From assembly GCA_002343775.1 (NCBI GenBank), contig DDSH01000031.1, positions 86,430-150,429 on the forward strand: a stretch of 64,000 nucleotides of DNA, read 5' to 3'. This DNA comes from Anaerolineales bacterium UBA2395 (lineage in GTDB: Bacteria; Chloroflexota; Anaerolineae; Anaerolineales; Villigracilaceae). A model generated the notes under the pieces. The model made no database searches, was not told the DNA's origin, and saw only the letters and a program-made list of their open reading frames with translations. Position numbers and translations under genes: made by a program. Each line of letters begins with the position of its first letter. The first letter of the stretch is position 1. Below are positions 17,716 to 25,939 of this stretch, piece after piece.

Positions 17716-18168
17716 TTACGGGGTGTGGGCTGGGGTCGGTTTTCGGATGCCCTGCCAGTCCAGCCAGAGGCGATAGAGGAAGTACCCGTGAAAGGCAAGC
17801 GCAAGATAATCCCTCAGGAAAATAACGATAACCGTGTCGAGCAGGTAAAAGATGCTCCCTGCCAGAAATGCCCACTTGATCTGCTTTTTGACATAAAGAC
17901 TTAAGAGCGCAAAAATGCCCACGATCAACAAATACAGTACAACGCCGAGAGCGAGCCTCGTTGTGTCCAAGTCCGGCACGTCTTGGAAAACGATTTGAAT
18001 GGCTGCGATGATTTGGGTGAAGCCCAGACCGATCGGGAAGTAACTGCTGACCCAAAGATAGGCAAGGACCGCGTTGATGATCGCCATGATGGCGATGGCG
18101 CGGAAGATCCAACTTGCAGAGTTGTAGGATTGTTCGATCTGTTCGTGGTTTTTGTAGGTGGATTCCAT
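17716..18168 (-). CDS. Small multi-pass membrane protein of unknown function
   Basis: A 150-aa protein with about four hydrophobic segments (roughly residues 20-42, 45-63, 74-92, 98-118) and a short Pro-rich tail. No family signature is recognised. It lies 25 bp downstream of the HIT-protein gene on the same strand and 50 bp upstream of thyX. It may be an uncharacterised integral membrane protein shared among related genomes. Confidence 0.7.
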   Translation of the reverse strand: MESTYKNHEQIEQSYNSASWIFRAIAIMAIINAVLAYLWVSSYFPIGLGFTQIIAAIQIVFQDVPDLDTTRLALGVVLYLLIVGIFALLSLYVKKQIKWAFLAGSIFYLLDTVIVIFLRDYLALAFHGYFLYRLWLDWQGIRKPTPAHTP

Positions 18169-18193
18169 GAGACTCTTTGATTGTGTGGGGAAT

Positions 18194-18538
18194 TTATCCC
18201 ATGGGATGCTTCATGGGACCGCCGCCCAGAAGGTGCAGGTGGATGTGGAACACGGTCTGCCCGGCTTCGGCGCCAGTGTTGATGATGAGGCGATAGCCGC
18301 CCTCAGAGATGCCCTCCTGCGCAGCGAGTTGCTTCGCCACGAAAAAGAGATGCCCGATTAGCGGTTCGTCATCCACCATTATCATGTTGACCGAGTCAAT
18401 GTGCTTGTTCGGGACGATCAGGACATGAGTTGGCGCGGCGGGGTTAATGTCGCGGAAGGCGGTCACTTGTTCGTCCTTGTAGACATTGGTGCTGGGGATT
18501 TCACCAGAGATGATCTTGCAAAAGATGCAGTCAGACAT
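18194..18538 (-). CDS. HIT-family nucleotide hydrolase (HINT type)
   Basis: A 114-aa protein starting MSDCIFCKIISGEIPS, typical of HINT proteins, with the histidine triad HIHLHLLGG near the C-terminus. These enzymes hydrolyse nucleoside phosphoramidates such as AMP-lysine. The length and layout are normal for the family. GGAGG lies just upstream of the ATG. It follows a deacetylase-like gene on the same strand with a 15-bp gap. Confidence 0.93.
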   Translation of the reverse strand: MSDCIFCKIISGEIPSTNVYKDEQVTAFRDINPAAPTHVLIVPNKHIDSVNMIMVDDEPLIGHLFFVAKQLAAQEGISEGGYRLIINTGAEAGQTVFHIHLHLLGGGPMKHPMG

Positions 18539-18553
18539 GGAGTACCTCCTGGA

Positions 18554-19642
18554 TTATGGGGTGGGCATGGGACCGTAGGTTGGCTCACATACGATCTCAT
18601 AATATTTGTGTTCCATCTCTTTGTTTGCCAGTTCATACGCTGCCGCTTCCTTGCCGATCTGACGGACAGTATCGATTGCCAGCAACGCCTCTTGCGGAGA
18701 GTAGGTGGGCAGCGTCATCAACGGATCGCCAATACGCCCTTCAGGGAGCAAATCCGGTCGGGATGGGTCGGGGTTATCGGCAAGCGGCACCCAATTGTAC
18801 ATGACCGGTCCGCGTGCGTTGGCTGTGAAACCCAGTTTGAACCGCAGCTGGCGCGCCACTTCAACCGGGCGAATGCCAAACCCGCCGTTTTGCCAGACCA
18901 TGACCGTCGGTGTTTTGGCGAAGTGTTCTGCAAACCCATTTACCGATCCCTGCAGCTCGCGCGCAAGGACACTTTTCGCGGTTTCATCCGAAAGGATGGT
19001 ATCCGGCGTTACACCACGAGCCTGGTGATCGACGAAGCCCAATGTTTCGAGGATGCGGTTCTCTTCCAACAAGGTCGGGGAAATATCGGGTTCGCTGATC
19101 CAGCCATTCACCACCACCCACCCCCAATTCACAAAGTACTCACCGTAATATCGGTCGTAATACGCCGTATTTTGATTGCCATCCTGGATGATGAAGATGG
19201 ACCGCGGGGGGATTTTCACATTGCGCTCCATGAATGCCTGGAATTCCTTGGGAGTGATCGCTTCAAACCCCTGACCATGGAGTTGATCCATCAACTCCAT
19301 GAACGTTCCCTCGTTGACGCTTCCCGGCAGGTCGGCTGTGCCGGGGACGATATTTTCGATGAGAATGGGCATCACAATCGTTCCGGGCTCGGCGCTCAGT
19401 GGATTCCATTTATTCTTCAAATAACGGCAGGTCTCCTCAACATAGTCGCGAGGCACATCAAGGGGATTTAAGAATGTGGTTTGAAACGTCTCGGGCAGGT
19501 GGGGCAGTGTCGCTTCGACTGTGGGAGGGGAGGGTTGCGCCGGAGTTGGCGTCAATTGGCACGACACCAGAATGGAGACAATCGCAATAATGAGGGCAGA
19601 CCGTAAAACGATCCGCTGAATGTTATTTCGTATCGGTTGCAT
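18554..19642 (-). CDS. Polysaccharide-deacetylase-like lipoprotein, probably inactive (paralogue 1)
   Basis: A 362-aa lipoprotein (lipobox LVSC, Cys28). It is a tandem paralogue of the next gene, sharing CRYLKNKW, KIPPRSIFII, the NGGFG/WPGGGF segment and GPVMYNWVP. The fold resembles NodB-type (CE4) polysaccharide deacetylases. The metal-binding pattern is damaged: the DD of motif 1 is QD (153-154), and the HxxxH of motif 2 reads R209-x3-P213. It may act as a binding protein, or the catalytic role may be lost. I chose the ATG at 19642 because it starts the signal peptide; another ATG lies at 19687. Confidence 0.65.
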   Translation of the reverse strand: MQPIRNNIQRIVLRSALIIAIVSILVSCQLTPTPAQPSPPTVEATLPHLPETFQTTFLNPLDVPRDYVEETCRYLKNKWNPLSAEPGTIVMPILIENIVPGTADLPGSVNEGTFMELMDQLHGQGFEAITPKEFQAFMERNVKIPPRSIFIIQDGNQNTAYYDRYYGEYFVNWGWVVVNGWISEPDISPTLLEENRILETLGFVDHQARGVTPDTILSDETAKSVLARELQGSVNGFAEHFAKTPTVMVWQNGGFGIRPVEVARQLRFKLGFTANARGPVMYNWVPLADNPDPSRPDLLPEGRIGDPLMTLPTYSPQEALLAIDTVRQIGKEAAAYELANKEMEHKYYEIVCEPTYGPMPTP

Positions 19643-19672
19643 ACAGTGGGAATTGTAAACCAGATTTAGATG

Positions 19673-19701
19673 GCAGACTGCGGGCACCGCCCGCAGTCTG
19701 C
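19673..19701. terminator. Perfect hairpin between the two deacetylase-like genes
   Basis: GCAGACTGCGGGC pairs with GCCCGCAGTCTGC around a 3-nt loop (13 bp perfect). The T-rich flank (TTTAAATT) is on the plus-strand side, so it is not a clean terminator for the minus-strand genes; it may be a stabilising or partial termination hairpin. Confidence 0.5.
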
Positions 19702-19707
19702 TTTAAA

Positions 19708-20859
19708 TTAAGGCATGGGTCCGTATGTGGGTGCGCAGACGATGTCGTAGTATTCCAGTTCAATGGCTTTGTTTGCTTGCGCGTAGGCAGCGGCTTCGTC
19801 GCTGATGGCAACGACATTGCCCAAATTATCGCGGGCGTTGATATCCATATAGCGGGGAAGGGTCATCAACGGGTTGCCCGCTGGGGTTTCAGGAATGGCG
19901 AGAGGATTGGAGGTGCTGTACGCGTCTGCCTGTGGAACCCAGTTATACATCACCGGTCCGCGTGGATTGACGGTGAATCCGAGTTTGTAGCCAAGTCCCG
20001 TGCCGATTTCCACAGCGCGTTTTGAGAATCCGCCGCCAGGCCAGATATAGGCGATGGGCGTCTTGTTGAAATATTTTTGGAAGGTGTTGATCACGCCGCC
20101 CATCTCAGAGGTGATGAAATCGTCTGTAGAACCTTCGTTGATGGGAATGTTGTGGATGTAGCCATGGGCTTGGAAATCCACCCAGCCTTCGGCGCCCAGA
20201 GCAGCATGTTCTGCCCAAAGGTCGGGTCTTTCATCGATTCCGATATAGGCGTTCACGATTTGCCAGCCCCATTGATCGTAATAGGTGCGGAAGTGGTCAT
20301 CATATTTTGACCGGCTGCCGGCGCGGTCATCCACGATAAAGAGGAAGGAACGCTGGGGGATCTTGGCATTGTCGTACATAAAGTCTGCCATTTGCTGCAT
20401 GTTGATGGCTTGGAAGCCCAATTCGTGGAAGTCATCCATCAGCCGTTTGAGGTCTCGTGCGGCAATCGTTGTAGTGCCCGCATTGGAGGTGGTCGCATCG
20501 CTGTCGATGCGGTGTGACATGATGACCATCACCACCGTGCCGGGTAGAGACTTGGTCGAGTCCCATTTGTTTTTCAGATACTGGCAGGAATCTGCTACAT
20601 AACTGCGCGGCAGGGCTTCGGGGTTTAATAAGGAAGTTTGATATGCTCCTGGCAGCGCGGGTGGTGTACGCGGGACAGTTGCAGTGGGGATGGGCGTATC
20701 GGTGGGCGCGAGGGTGGCGGTGGGTTGGTTGATCTCTGCGAATGCGGTTTCGATGGCGGCGGTCATGGCGATGGAAGGGTCGGGGGTGGGGGCTGCGGGT
20801 TGACAGGAAGCCAATAGGACAGCCAGCAGGCTGAGGGTCAGAATGAAGCGGAATTTCAT
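19708..20859 (-). CDS. Polysaccharide-deacetylase-like lipoprotein (paralogue 2, ligands retained)
   Basis: A 383-aa lipoprotein (lipobox LLASC, Cys19) with a Thr/Pro-rich linker. It has NodB-like motifs: FIVDD (Asp177, Asp178), HGYIH (His232, His236) and WPGGGF (273-278). These match the metal-binding Asp/His/His pattern of carbohydrate esterase family 4 in order and spacing, although the match is distant. It would act on extracellular glycans. It is paralogous to the downstream gene, in which two of these ligands are lost. Confidence 0.65.
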   Translation of the reverse strand: MKFRFILTLSLLAVLLASCQPAAPTPDPSIAMTAAIETAFAEINQPTATLAPTDTPIPTATVPRTPPALPGAYQTSLLNPEALPRSYVADSCQYLKNKWDSTKSLPGTVVMVIMSHRIDSDATTSNAGTTTIAARDLKRLMDDFHELGFQAINMQQMADFMYDNAKIPQRSFLFIVDDRAGSRSKYDDHFRTYYDQWGWQIVNAYIGIDERPDLWAEHAALGAEGWVDFQAHGYIHNIPINEGSTDDFITSEMGGVINTFQKYFNKTPIAYIWPGGGFSKRAVEIGTGLGYKLGFTVNPRGPVMYNWVPQADAYSTSNPLAIPETPAGNPLMTLPRYMDINARDNLGNVVAISDEAAAYAQANKAIELEYYDIVCAPTYGPMP

Positions 20860-20876
20860 GCGTCGAATTCTACTCG

Positions 20877-20909
20877 AAAAAAAGAGACGCCTGCTCGCGC
20901 AAGCGCCTC
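20877..20909 (-). terminator. Intrinsic terminator after ino1
   Basis: On the minus strand GAGGCGC...GCGTCTC form a stem (one wobble) with a GC-rich loop, followed by seven Ts. It lies 17 bp after the ino1 stop codon. Confidence 0.8.
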
Positions 20910-20925
20910 ATCATCCATTTGTAAT

Positions 20926-22014
20926 TTATTCGTCGCTTTTACCAGAGACGAAATCTTCCACTTTCTGTCTTGCGATCTCGTCCTTGAATTGTTTGGGCGG
21001 GGTCTTGAAGAAGTAGGAGGATGGACCGACAATGGGACCGGCAAGCTCGCGGTCGAGCGCGATCTTGGCGCAACGGATGGCGTCGATCATCACGCCGGCG
21101 GAGTTGGGGCTGTCCCACACTTCGAGTTTGAGTTCGAGGTTGAGCGGCACTTCGCCAAAGGTCGTGCCTTCCATGCGAATGTAGCACCACTTGCGATCGG
21201 TGAGCCAGGGCACATGGTCGCTCGGACCGACATGGACGTTGCCGGGGTCGATCTCGTAGGGAATCATGCTGGTGACGGCGTTGGTCTTGGAAATCTTTTT
21301 GCTTTCGAGACGTTCACGCTCGAGCATGTTGAGGAAGTCGGTATTGCCGCCGAAGTTGAGCTGGTAGGTGCGGTCGATCTTCACGCCGCGATCGACGAAC
21401 AAGCTGGTCAGCACACGGTGGACGATGGTCGCCCCAACCTGACTCTTGATGTCGTCGCCGAGGATGGGCAGACCGGCATCGGCGAAGCGCTTGCCCCAGT
21501 ATTCAGACGAAGCGATGAAAACGGGAATCCCGTTGACGAAAGCACAGCCCGCTTCGATGATCTGCTCCACGTACCATTTGGTTGCCATCTCCGAGCCGAC
21601 GGGTAGGAAGCTGATGACGACTTCGGTCTTGGATTCTTTGAGCAGGCGCACAATGTCGGCAGTGGAACCGGGCGCTTTTTCGATGACCTGACTGAGGTAT
21701 TTGCCCAAACCGTCATGCGTCATGCCGCGCACGACAGGCGCATTGAGGTGTGGCACATCACAGAATTTGTAGGTGTTGTTCGGCTCGGCAAAGATGGCTT
21801 CGGACAAATCCTTGCCGACCTTGGTGGCGTTGATATCGATCGCCAGGGTGAATTCAATATCGCGGATGTGGTACTCGCCCAATTGCGGATGCATGATGCC
21901 GGGAATGACATCGTCATTTTTTGCATTCTTGTAGAACTGAACGCCCTGCACGAGGGAGGATGCGCAATTTCCCACCCCAATGATCGCCACACGCACTTTT
22001 TTCTTGTTTGCCAT
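20926..22014 (-). CDS. ino1: Myo-inositol-1-phosphate synthase
   Basis: A 362-aa protein with an N-terminal NAD-binding motif (VAIIGVGNCASSL) and the conserved inositol-phosphate-synthase segments (GDDIKSQVGATIVHR, NFGGNTDFLNM, DHVPWLTDRKWCYIRMEG). It converts glucose-6-phosphate to L-myo-inositol-1-phosphate, the first step to inositol lipids or compatible solutes. The length matches the short prokaryotic form. GGAG lies upstream of the ATG. It diverges from the histidine kinase gene across a gap holding a perfect palindrome. Confidence 0.93.
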   Translation of the reverse strand: MANKKKVRVAIIGVGNCASSLVQGVQFYKNAKNDDVIPGIMHPQLGEYHIRDIEFTLAIDINATKVGKDLSEAIFAEPNNTYKFCDVPHLNAPVVRGMTHDGLGKYLSQVIEKAPGSTADIVRLLKESKTEVVISFLPVGSEMATKWYVEQIIEAGCAFVNGIPVFIASSEYWGKRFADAGLPILGDDIKSQVGATIVHRVLTSLFVDRGVKIDRTYQLNFGGNTDFLNMLERERLESKKISKTNAVTSMIPYEIDPGNVHVGPSDHVPWLTDRKWCYIRMEGTTFGEVPLNLELKLEVWDSPNSAGVMIDAIRCAKIALDRELAGPIVGPSSYFFKTPPKQFKDEIARQKVEDFVSGKSDE

Positions 22015-22055
22015 GAAAATTCTCCTTGTGTTTAATTACAATTTCCTTGTTGTCT

Positions 22056-22096
22056 GAATGCGGGTCCGCATTCCAGATATACCCGTGAAGTATAAT
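22056..22096. promoter_or_regulatory. Palindromic operator and -10 box in the ino1/kinase gap
   Basis: GAATGCGG-GT-CCGCATTC is a perfect 8+8 bp palindrome at 22056-22073. A TATAAT at 22091-22096 for the plus-strand kinase lies 17 bp beyond it, so the palindrome occupies the -35 region. It is likely a repressor or activator site, possibly shared by both genes. The binding protein is unknown. Confidence 0.6.
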
Positions 22097-22112
22097 CTTA
22101 CTGTAGGTAATT

Positions 22113-23369
22113 ATGGCCGTAGACCAGGACAAAATTCTGACCCGCCTTCTGGAAGTGACCCGCAGCCTAGGTTCCCAAGTGGATTTGGAAACCTACCTTC
22201 AGACGCTTCTTTCCGCTGCGACAGAGTTGACCGGGAGCGACAGCGCTTCCCTGCTGGAGTTTGATGAAGTCGCCCAGGAATTTCACTTTAAGTTCGTGCC
22301 GTGGTTTCATCGGGATGCCATCCATTCCGCCCGCGTACCCCTGAATGGGAGCGTTGCTGGCTGGGTGTTCCTGAACGTCCAGCCGCTGGCAATCGACGAT
22401 GTCAGCCAGGATCCGCGTCACTACAAGAGGATCGACGAAATCGCCGGTTTTACCACGCGTTCCATTTTGGCGGTTCCGCTTCTCGTCCACGGAAAGCCGG
22501 TGGGGGTCTTCGAGGTTTTCAACAAGAAGGAAGATTATACCGGCGAGGATATTCGCATCCTCGAAGCCCTGGCTGCTCTTTCCTCTACTGCCATGCAAGC
22601 CGATCTGCTGGAAAAGAACATTCTCACCTCGCAGGATGAAGCGCGCGAACTGGACCGGCTGAAGAGTGAATTTATCGCCATCACATCCCACGAGCTGCGT
22701 ACCCCGTTGGGCTTGATCCTCGGTCACGCGACCTTCCTAAAGGAACTGCTCTCCGACGACTATAGTGAGCAGGTGGATGCCATCATCCGCAACGCGGGCA
22801 GGTTGAAGGAGATCATCGAAAACCTGACCAGCGTGGATAACTACCAAAGCGGTGGGGCGCTGATACGTTCACGACGCGTGTCCATTGCGCGCATCATTGA
22901 AGACGTGTCCGCTTCCTTCCATGAGATGGCGAGAAAGAAAGGCGTTGCCCTCAAAAAGGAAGTTGAACCGGGGCATGACCTGTGGGTGGATATTGACGGT
23001 GGCAAGATCGCCATTGTGTTAAGCAATTTATTGAAGAATGCCATTACGTTTACCAACGAAAGCGGCGAAGTGATCGTGCGCGGCGAACAACACCCGGATT
23101 ATGTCGAAGTCTCTGTGCGCGATGACGGCATTGGCATCCCGTCTGTCGATTTGCCCCACGTCTTCGACCGTTTCTATCAGGTCGAATCCCATCTCACACG
23201 CCGGCACGGCGGCATGGGACTCGGTCTCTCCGTGGCAAAGGTGATGGTGGAAATGCACGGCGGACGCATCTGGGTGGAAAGCAAGGAAGGGGAGGGCAGC
23301 GTTTTCTCGTTCCTGTTGCCTGTGCGGAGCCCCGAACCTCCGCCTCCAGTAACTCCATTTACCGAATAG
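22113..23369 (+). CDS. GAF-domain sensor histidine kinase
   Basis: A 418-aa soluble kinase without membrane helices. It has a GAF domain (about 20-165), a HisKA dimerisation domain with the phosphoacceptor His193 (AITSHELRTPLG) and an HATPase_c domain with N-box, DDGIGIP (G1), FDRFYQ (F-box) and GMGLGLSVAK (G2) motifs. It would sense an intracellular ligand or redox/light signal and phosphorylate a response regulator. None is encoded next to it, so it is an orphan. The gene is followed by a strong terminator. Confidence 0.9.
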   Translation: MAVDQDKILTRLLEVTRSLGSQVDLETYLQTLLSAATELTGSDSASLLEFDEVAQEFHFKFVPWFHRDAIHSARVPLNGSVAGWVFLNVQPLAIDDVSQDPRHYKRIDEIAGFTTRSILAVPLLVHGKPVGVFEVFNKKEDYTGEDIRILEALAALSSTAMQADLLEKNILTSQDEARELDRLKSEFIAITSHELRTPLGLILGHATFLKELLSDDYSEQVDAIIRNAGRLKEIIENLTSVDNYQSGGALIRSRRVSIARIIEDVSASFHEMARKKGVALKKEVEPGHDLWVDIDGGKIAIVLSNLLKNAITFTNESGEVIVRGEQHPDYVEVSVRDDGIGIPSVDLPHVFDRFYQVESHLTRRHGGMGLGLSVAKVMVEMHGGRIWVESKEGEGSVFSFLLPVRSPEPPPPVTPFTE

Positions 23370-23376
23370 ACTGTTC

Positions 23377-23406
23377 CTCCCGCCAACCGGCGGGAGTTTT
23401 ATTTTC
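23377..23406 (+). terminator. Intrinsic terminator after the histidine kinase
   Basis: CTCCCGCC pairs with GGCGGGAG around AACC, followed by TTTTATTTT. Confidence 0.92.
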
Positions 23407-23412
23407 GTTATG

Positions 23413-23467
23413 TTGACTCCATTCCCGAAATATCGTATACTCTAACTGGTAAGACCACTTACCAGTT
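23413..23467 (+). promoter_or_regulatory. Sigma-70 promoter and FadR-type operator
   Basis: TTGACT (23413-23418), 17 bp, then TATACT (23436-23441). Immediately downstream, AACTGGTAAG (23444-23453), 4 bp, and CTTACCAGTT (23458-23467) form a perfect 10+10 inverted repeat over the expected transcription start. The first 17 bp resemble the E. coli FadR site (AACTGGTnnGACCnnTT-like), as does the reverse strand. Position predicts autorepression of the downstream fadR-like gene and its operon. Confidence 0.8.
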
Positions 23468-23476
23468 AGGAGTCCC

Positions 23477-24166
23477 ATGAACAAATGGAAGCCCATCCAA
23501 AAGCCCGCCGAGATCGCCGAGCAAAGACTCCTCGATGCGATCCTGAGCGGGCGTTTTGCTGTCAACAGTTATTTGCCCGGCGAGCGTGACCTTGCTGCGC
23601 AGATCGGCGTCACCCGCCCAACTTTGCGCGAAGCCCTGCAAAGACTCGCCCGCGACGGCTGGCTCGACATCCAACACGGCAAACCCACGCGCGTCCGTGA
23701 TTACTGGCTGGAAGGCAGCATGGGCGTGCTCTCGACCCTGGCGCAAATGCCCGCGCAGCAAACACCCGATTTTGTGTCGCACCTTTTAGAGATTCGCGTT
23801 TTGCTCGCACCGGCGTACACCCGTCAGGCAATGGAGTCGTCAGCGGCAGAGATCGCGGCGTTGCTCGCCAAGTTCGAGTCTATCGAAGACACTCCCACTG
23901 CATTCTCCGATGCCGATTGGGAGGTGCATCATCTTCTCACCTTGCGCGCGGCGAATCCCATCTTCCGTTTGCTGCTCAACAGTTTCCAAGGCATGTACCA
24001 CGTGATGGCGGAACATTATTTTGTGACGGCTGAAAACCGCGAACGTTCACGCGCCTATTACACCGAGTTGCTTGCGTGCGCAAAAAAGAACGCCTACCTC
24101 AAAGCCGAAACCCTCACGCGCGATGTGATGAACGAAAGCCTCGCGCAATGGAAGAAATCGTCGTAG
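23477..24166 (+). CDS. fadR: FadR-like GntR-family regulator
   Basis: A 229-aa protein with an N-terminal winged helix and a C-terminal FadR_C-like all-helical domain. The DNA-binding half keeps the residues that contact DNA in E. coli FadR, offset by two: Arg37 (GER), Thr46-Arg47, Arg51, His67-Gly68 (IQHGKPT). The C-terminal half keeps NPIF..LLN.F.GMY....HYF, the acyl-CoA-binding domain pattern. It probably responds to long-chain acyl-CoA. AGGAG lies 6 bp before the ATG. It heads an operon of lipid/glycerol genes and sits behind a FadR-like operator. Confidence 0.82.
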   Translation: MNKWKPIQKPAEIAEQRLLDAILSGRFAVNSYLPGERDLAAQIGVTRPTLREALQRLARDGWLDIQHGKPTRVRDYWLEGSMGVLSTLAQMPAQQTPDFVSHLLEIRVLLAPAYTRQAMESSAAEIAALLAKFESIEDTPTAFSDADWEVHHLLTLRAANPIFRLLLNSFQGMYHVMAEHYFVTAENRERSRAYYTELLACAKKNAYLKAETLTRDVMNESLAQWKKSS

Positions 24167-24189
24167 CGCAAGATGTCATCTTGCGCTAC
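24163..24189. repeat. Palindrome spanning the fadR stop codon
   Basis: GTAGCGCAAGAT pairs perfectly with ATCTTGCGCTAC around GTC. The TAG stop of the fadR-like gene lies inside the left arm. It could attenuate transcription into the next gene or be an inserted repeat. Confidence 0.75.
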
Positions 24190-24201
24190 AAAGGAGACCT
24201 T

Positions 24202-25788
24202 ATGAAACGCTGGAATGGATGGGGAAATGTGAACACGGATTATCCCGTGCCGCAATCTGCACTTGATTATTTGACAAAGCGCCTCGGTCAACTCGACCCG
24301 AAACCGGATGCGACCAAAGAGAGTGTTCTCTCGGCTGTGAGTGAATCTCGTCTGCCCGCCCACCCGCTTGTGGACACTTCTGCCGAAGAACGACTCATGC
24401 ACGCTCGCGGACAGTCCACGCACGACTGGGTGGACATGCGTTATGGACGCGTTAACTCTTTCCCTGATGGCGTGGCATTCCCCGAATCCGATGAAGATGT
24501 TCGCGGCTTGTTAAAGTATGCCAAAGACGCAGGCGCGCAGATCATCCCTTACGGCGGCGGGACGAGTGTGGTCGGTCACATCACACCCTGCCCAAACGAC
24601 AGACCCGTGTTGAGTCTCTCGCTCGAAAAAATGACCAAACTGCTCGAACTCGATGAAACGAGTCGGCTGGCGAATTTTCAGGCGGGCGTGGCGGGTCCTC
24701 AATTGGAAGAACAACTTAAATCACGCGGATATACCCTCGGGCATTTCCCGCAGTCGTGGGAGTATTCTACGCTCGGCGGTTGGATCGTCACCCGCTCCAG
24801 CGGACAGCAGTCGTACCGCTACGGCAAGATCGAAAGTCTCTTCGCGGGTGGCTTGCTCGAAACGCCGCGCGGACAAATGGAGATCAAACCTGTCCCTGCC
24901 ACGGCGGCAGGCATGGATGTGCGCGAGATGGTGCTCGGGTCAGAGGGAAGGCTGGGGGTGGTCACTCAGGCGAAAGTCCGCGTGAGGCGCTTGCCTGAGG
25001 TGGAATCCTTCTTCGGCGTTTTCTTCCCCACTTGGGAGCAAGGTTCAGACGCGGTGCGGGAAATTGTCCAAAATGAATTGCCCGTATCCATGCTGCGACT
25101 AAGCAACCCGCTAGAGACCGAGACTACGCTCATCCTTTCGGGCAAGAGTTGGGTCGGCATGGCAGATCGCGGCTTGCGGATGATCGGCTACGGCGACACG
25201 CGCTGTCTGCTTATGTTCGGTCTGACGGGGTCGCGCAAACTGTTCAACCGCACGCGCGGTGATGTCGGCGCGGTCTGCCGCAAACACGGCGGACTGGTGG
25301 TCGGCACCATCGTCGGGCATACGTGGGAGAAGAGCCGCTTCCTTTCTCCATATCTGCGAAATACATTATGGGAAAAAGGTGTGGCAATTGACACGCTCGA
25401 AACCGCGCTGCCGTGGTCGCAGGTGCGTGAGGCGTCGAAGGCGATCCCGCAATCCATCGTAGACGCGATGGCGAAGCAGGACGAAAACGTGCTGGCATTC
25501 TCGCATCTCTCGCACGTCTATCGTGACGGTGCGAGCATTTACACCACCTATCTCTTCAGACGACCTTCCGACTCGGATGAGTTACTCGCGCGCTGGTCTG
25601 ACATGAAACATCAAGCCAGCCTGACCCTGCAAAAATACGGCGGGACGATCTCTCATCAGCATGGCGTCGGCATGGATCACGCCAAATATCTCCCCGTCGA
25701 AAAAGGCACGCTCGGCATAGACGCCATGCGTGCGGTCATCCAGTCGTTCGATCCCGATGGGATGATGAACCCTGGAAAATTGATTTAG
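24202..25788 (+). CDS. Alkyldihydroxyacetonephosphate synthase-like FAD-binding oxidase
   Basis: A 528-aa FAD-linked (PCMH) enzyme. It follows eukaryotic alkyl-DHAP synthase (AGPS) closely: IPYGGGTSVVG (FAD-binding), EYSTLGGWIVTRSSG, MVLGSEGRLGVVTQA, and near the C-terminus GGTISHQHGVG (AGPS has HHHGVG). AGPS swaps the acyl chain of acyl-DHAP for a fatty alcohol, the committed step of ether-lipid synthesis. The ATG at 24202 has AAGGAG 6 bp upstream. It lies between fadR and glpD genes, which supports a lipid role. A D-lactate/glycolate oxidase-like activity is the alternative. Confidence 0.75.
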   Translation: MKRWNGWGNVNTDYPVPQSALDYLTKRLGQLDPKPDATKESVLSAVSESRLPAHPLVDTSAEERLMHARGQSTHDWVDMRYGRVNSFPDGVAFPESDEDVRGLLKYAKDAGAQIIPYGGGTSVVGHITPCPNDRPVLSLSLEKMTKLLELDETSRLANFQAGVAGPQLEEQLKSRGYTLGHFPQSWEYSTLGGWIVTRSSGQQSYRYGKIESLFAGGLLETPRGQMEIKPVPATAAGMDVREMVLGSEGRLGVVTQAKVRVRRLPEVESFFGVFFPTWEQGSDAVREIVQNELPVSMLRLSNPLETETTLILSGKSWVGMADRGLRMIGYGDTRCLLMFGLTGSRKLFNRTRGDVGAVCRKHGGLVVGTIVGHTWEKSRFLSPYLRNTLWEKGVAIDTLETALPWSQVREASKAIPQSIVDAMAKQDENVLAFSHLSHVYRDGASIYTTYLFRRPSDSDELLARWSDMKHQASLTLQKYGGTISHQHGVGMDHAKYLPVEKGTLGIDAMRAVIQSFDPDGMMNPGKLI

Positions 25789-25821
25789 AAGATAGATCGA
25801 TCGAGAAAGGATCTGAAACCA

Positions 25822-25899
25822 GACCACAAAGGCTCGAAGTCACGAAGTCACAATGTATTTTTACTCTTTGAGTCTTAGCGTCTTCGCGGCTTTGTGGTC
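25822..25899. repeat. Intergenic palindromic repeat
   Basis: GACCACAAAG at the left and CTTTGTGGTC at the right are inverted repeats, with CGAAG/CTTCG pairs just inside. It fills most of the 151-bp gap between the AGPS-like and glpD genes. Confidence 0.7.
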
Positions 25900-25939
25900 A
25901 AGAGATCAGGCTTTTCAGAAATTCACCAAGGAATGAAAT

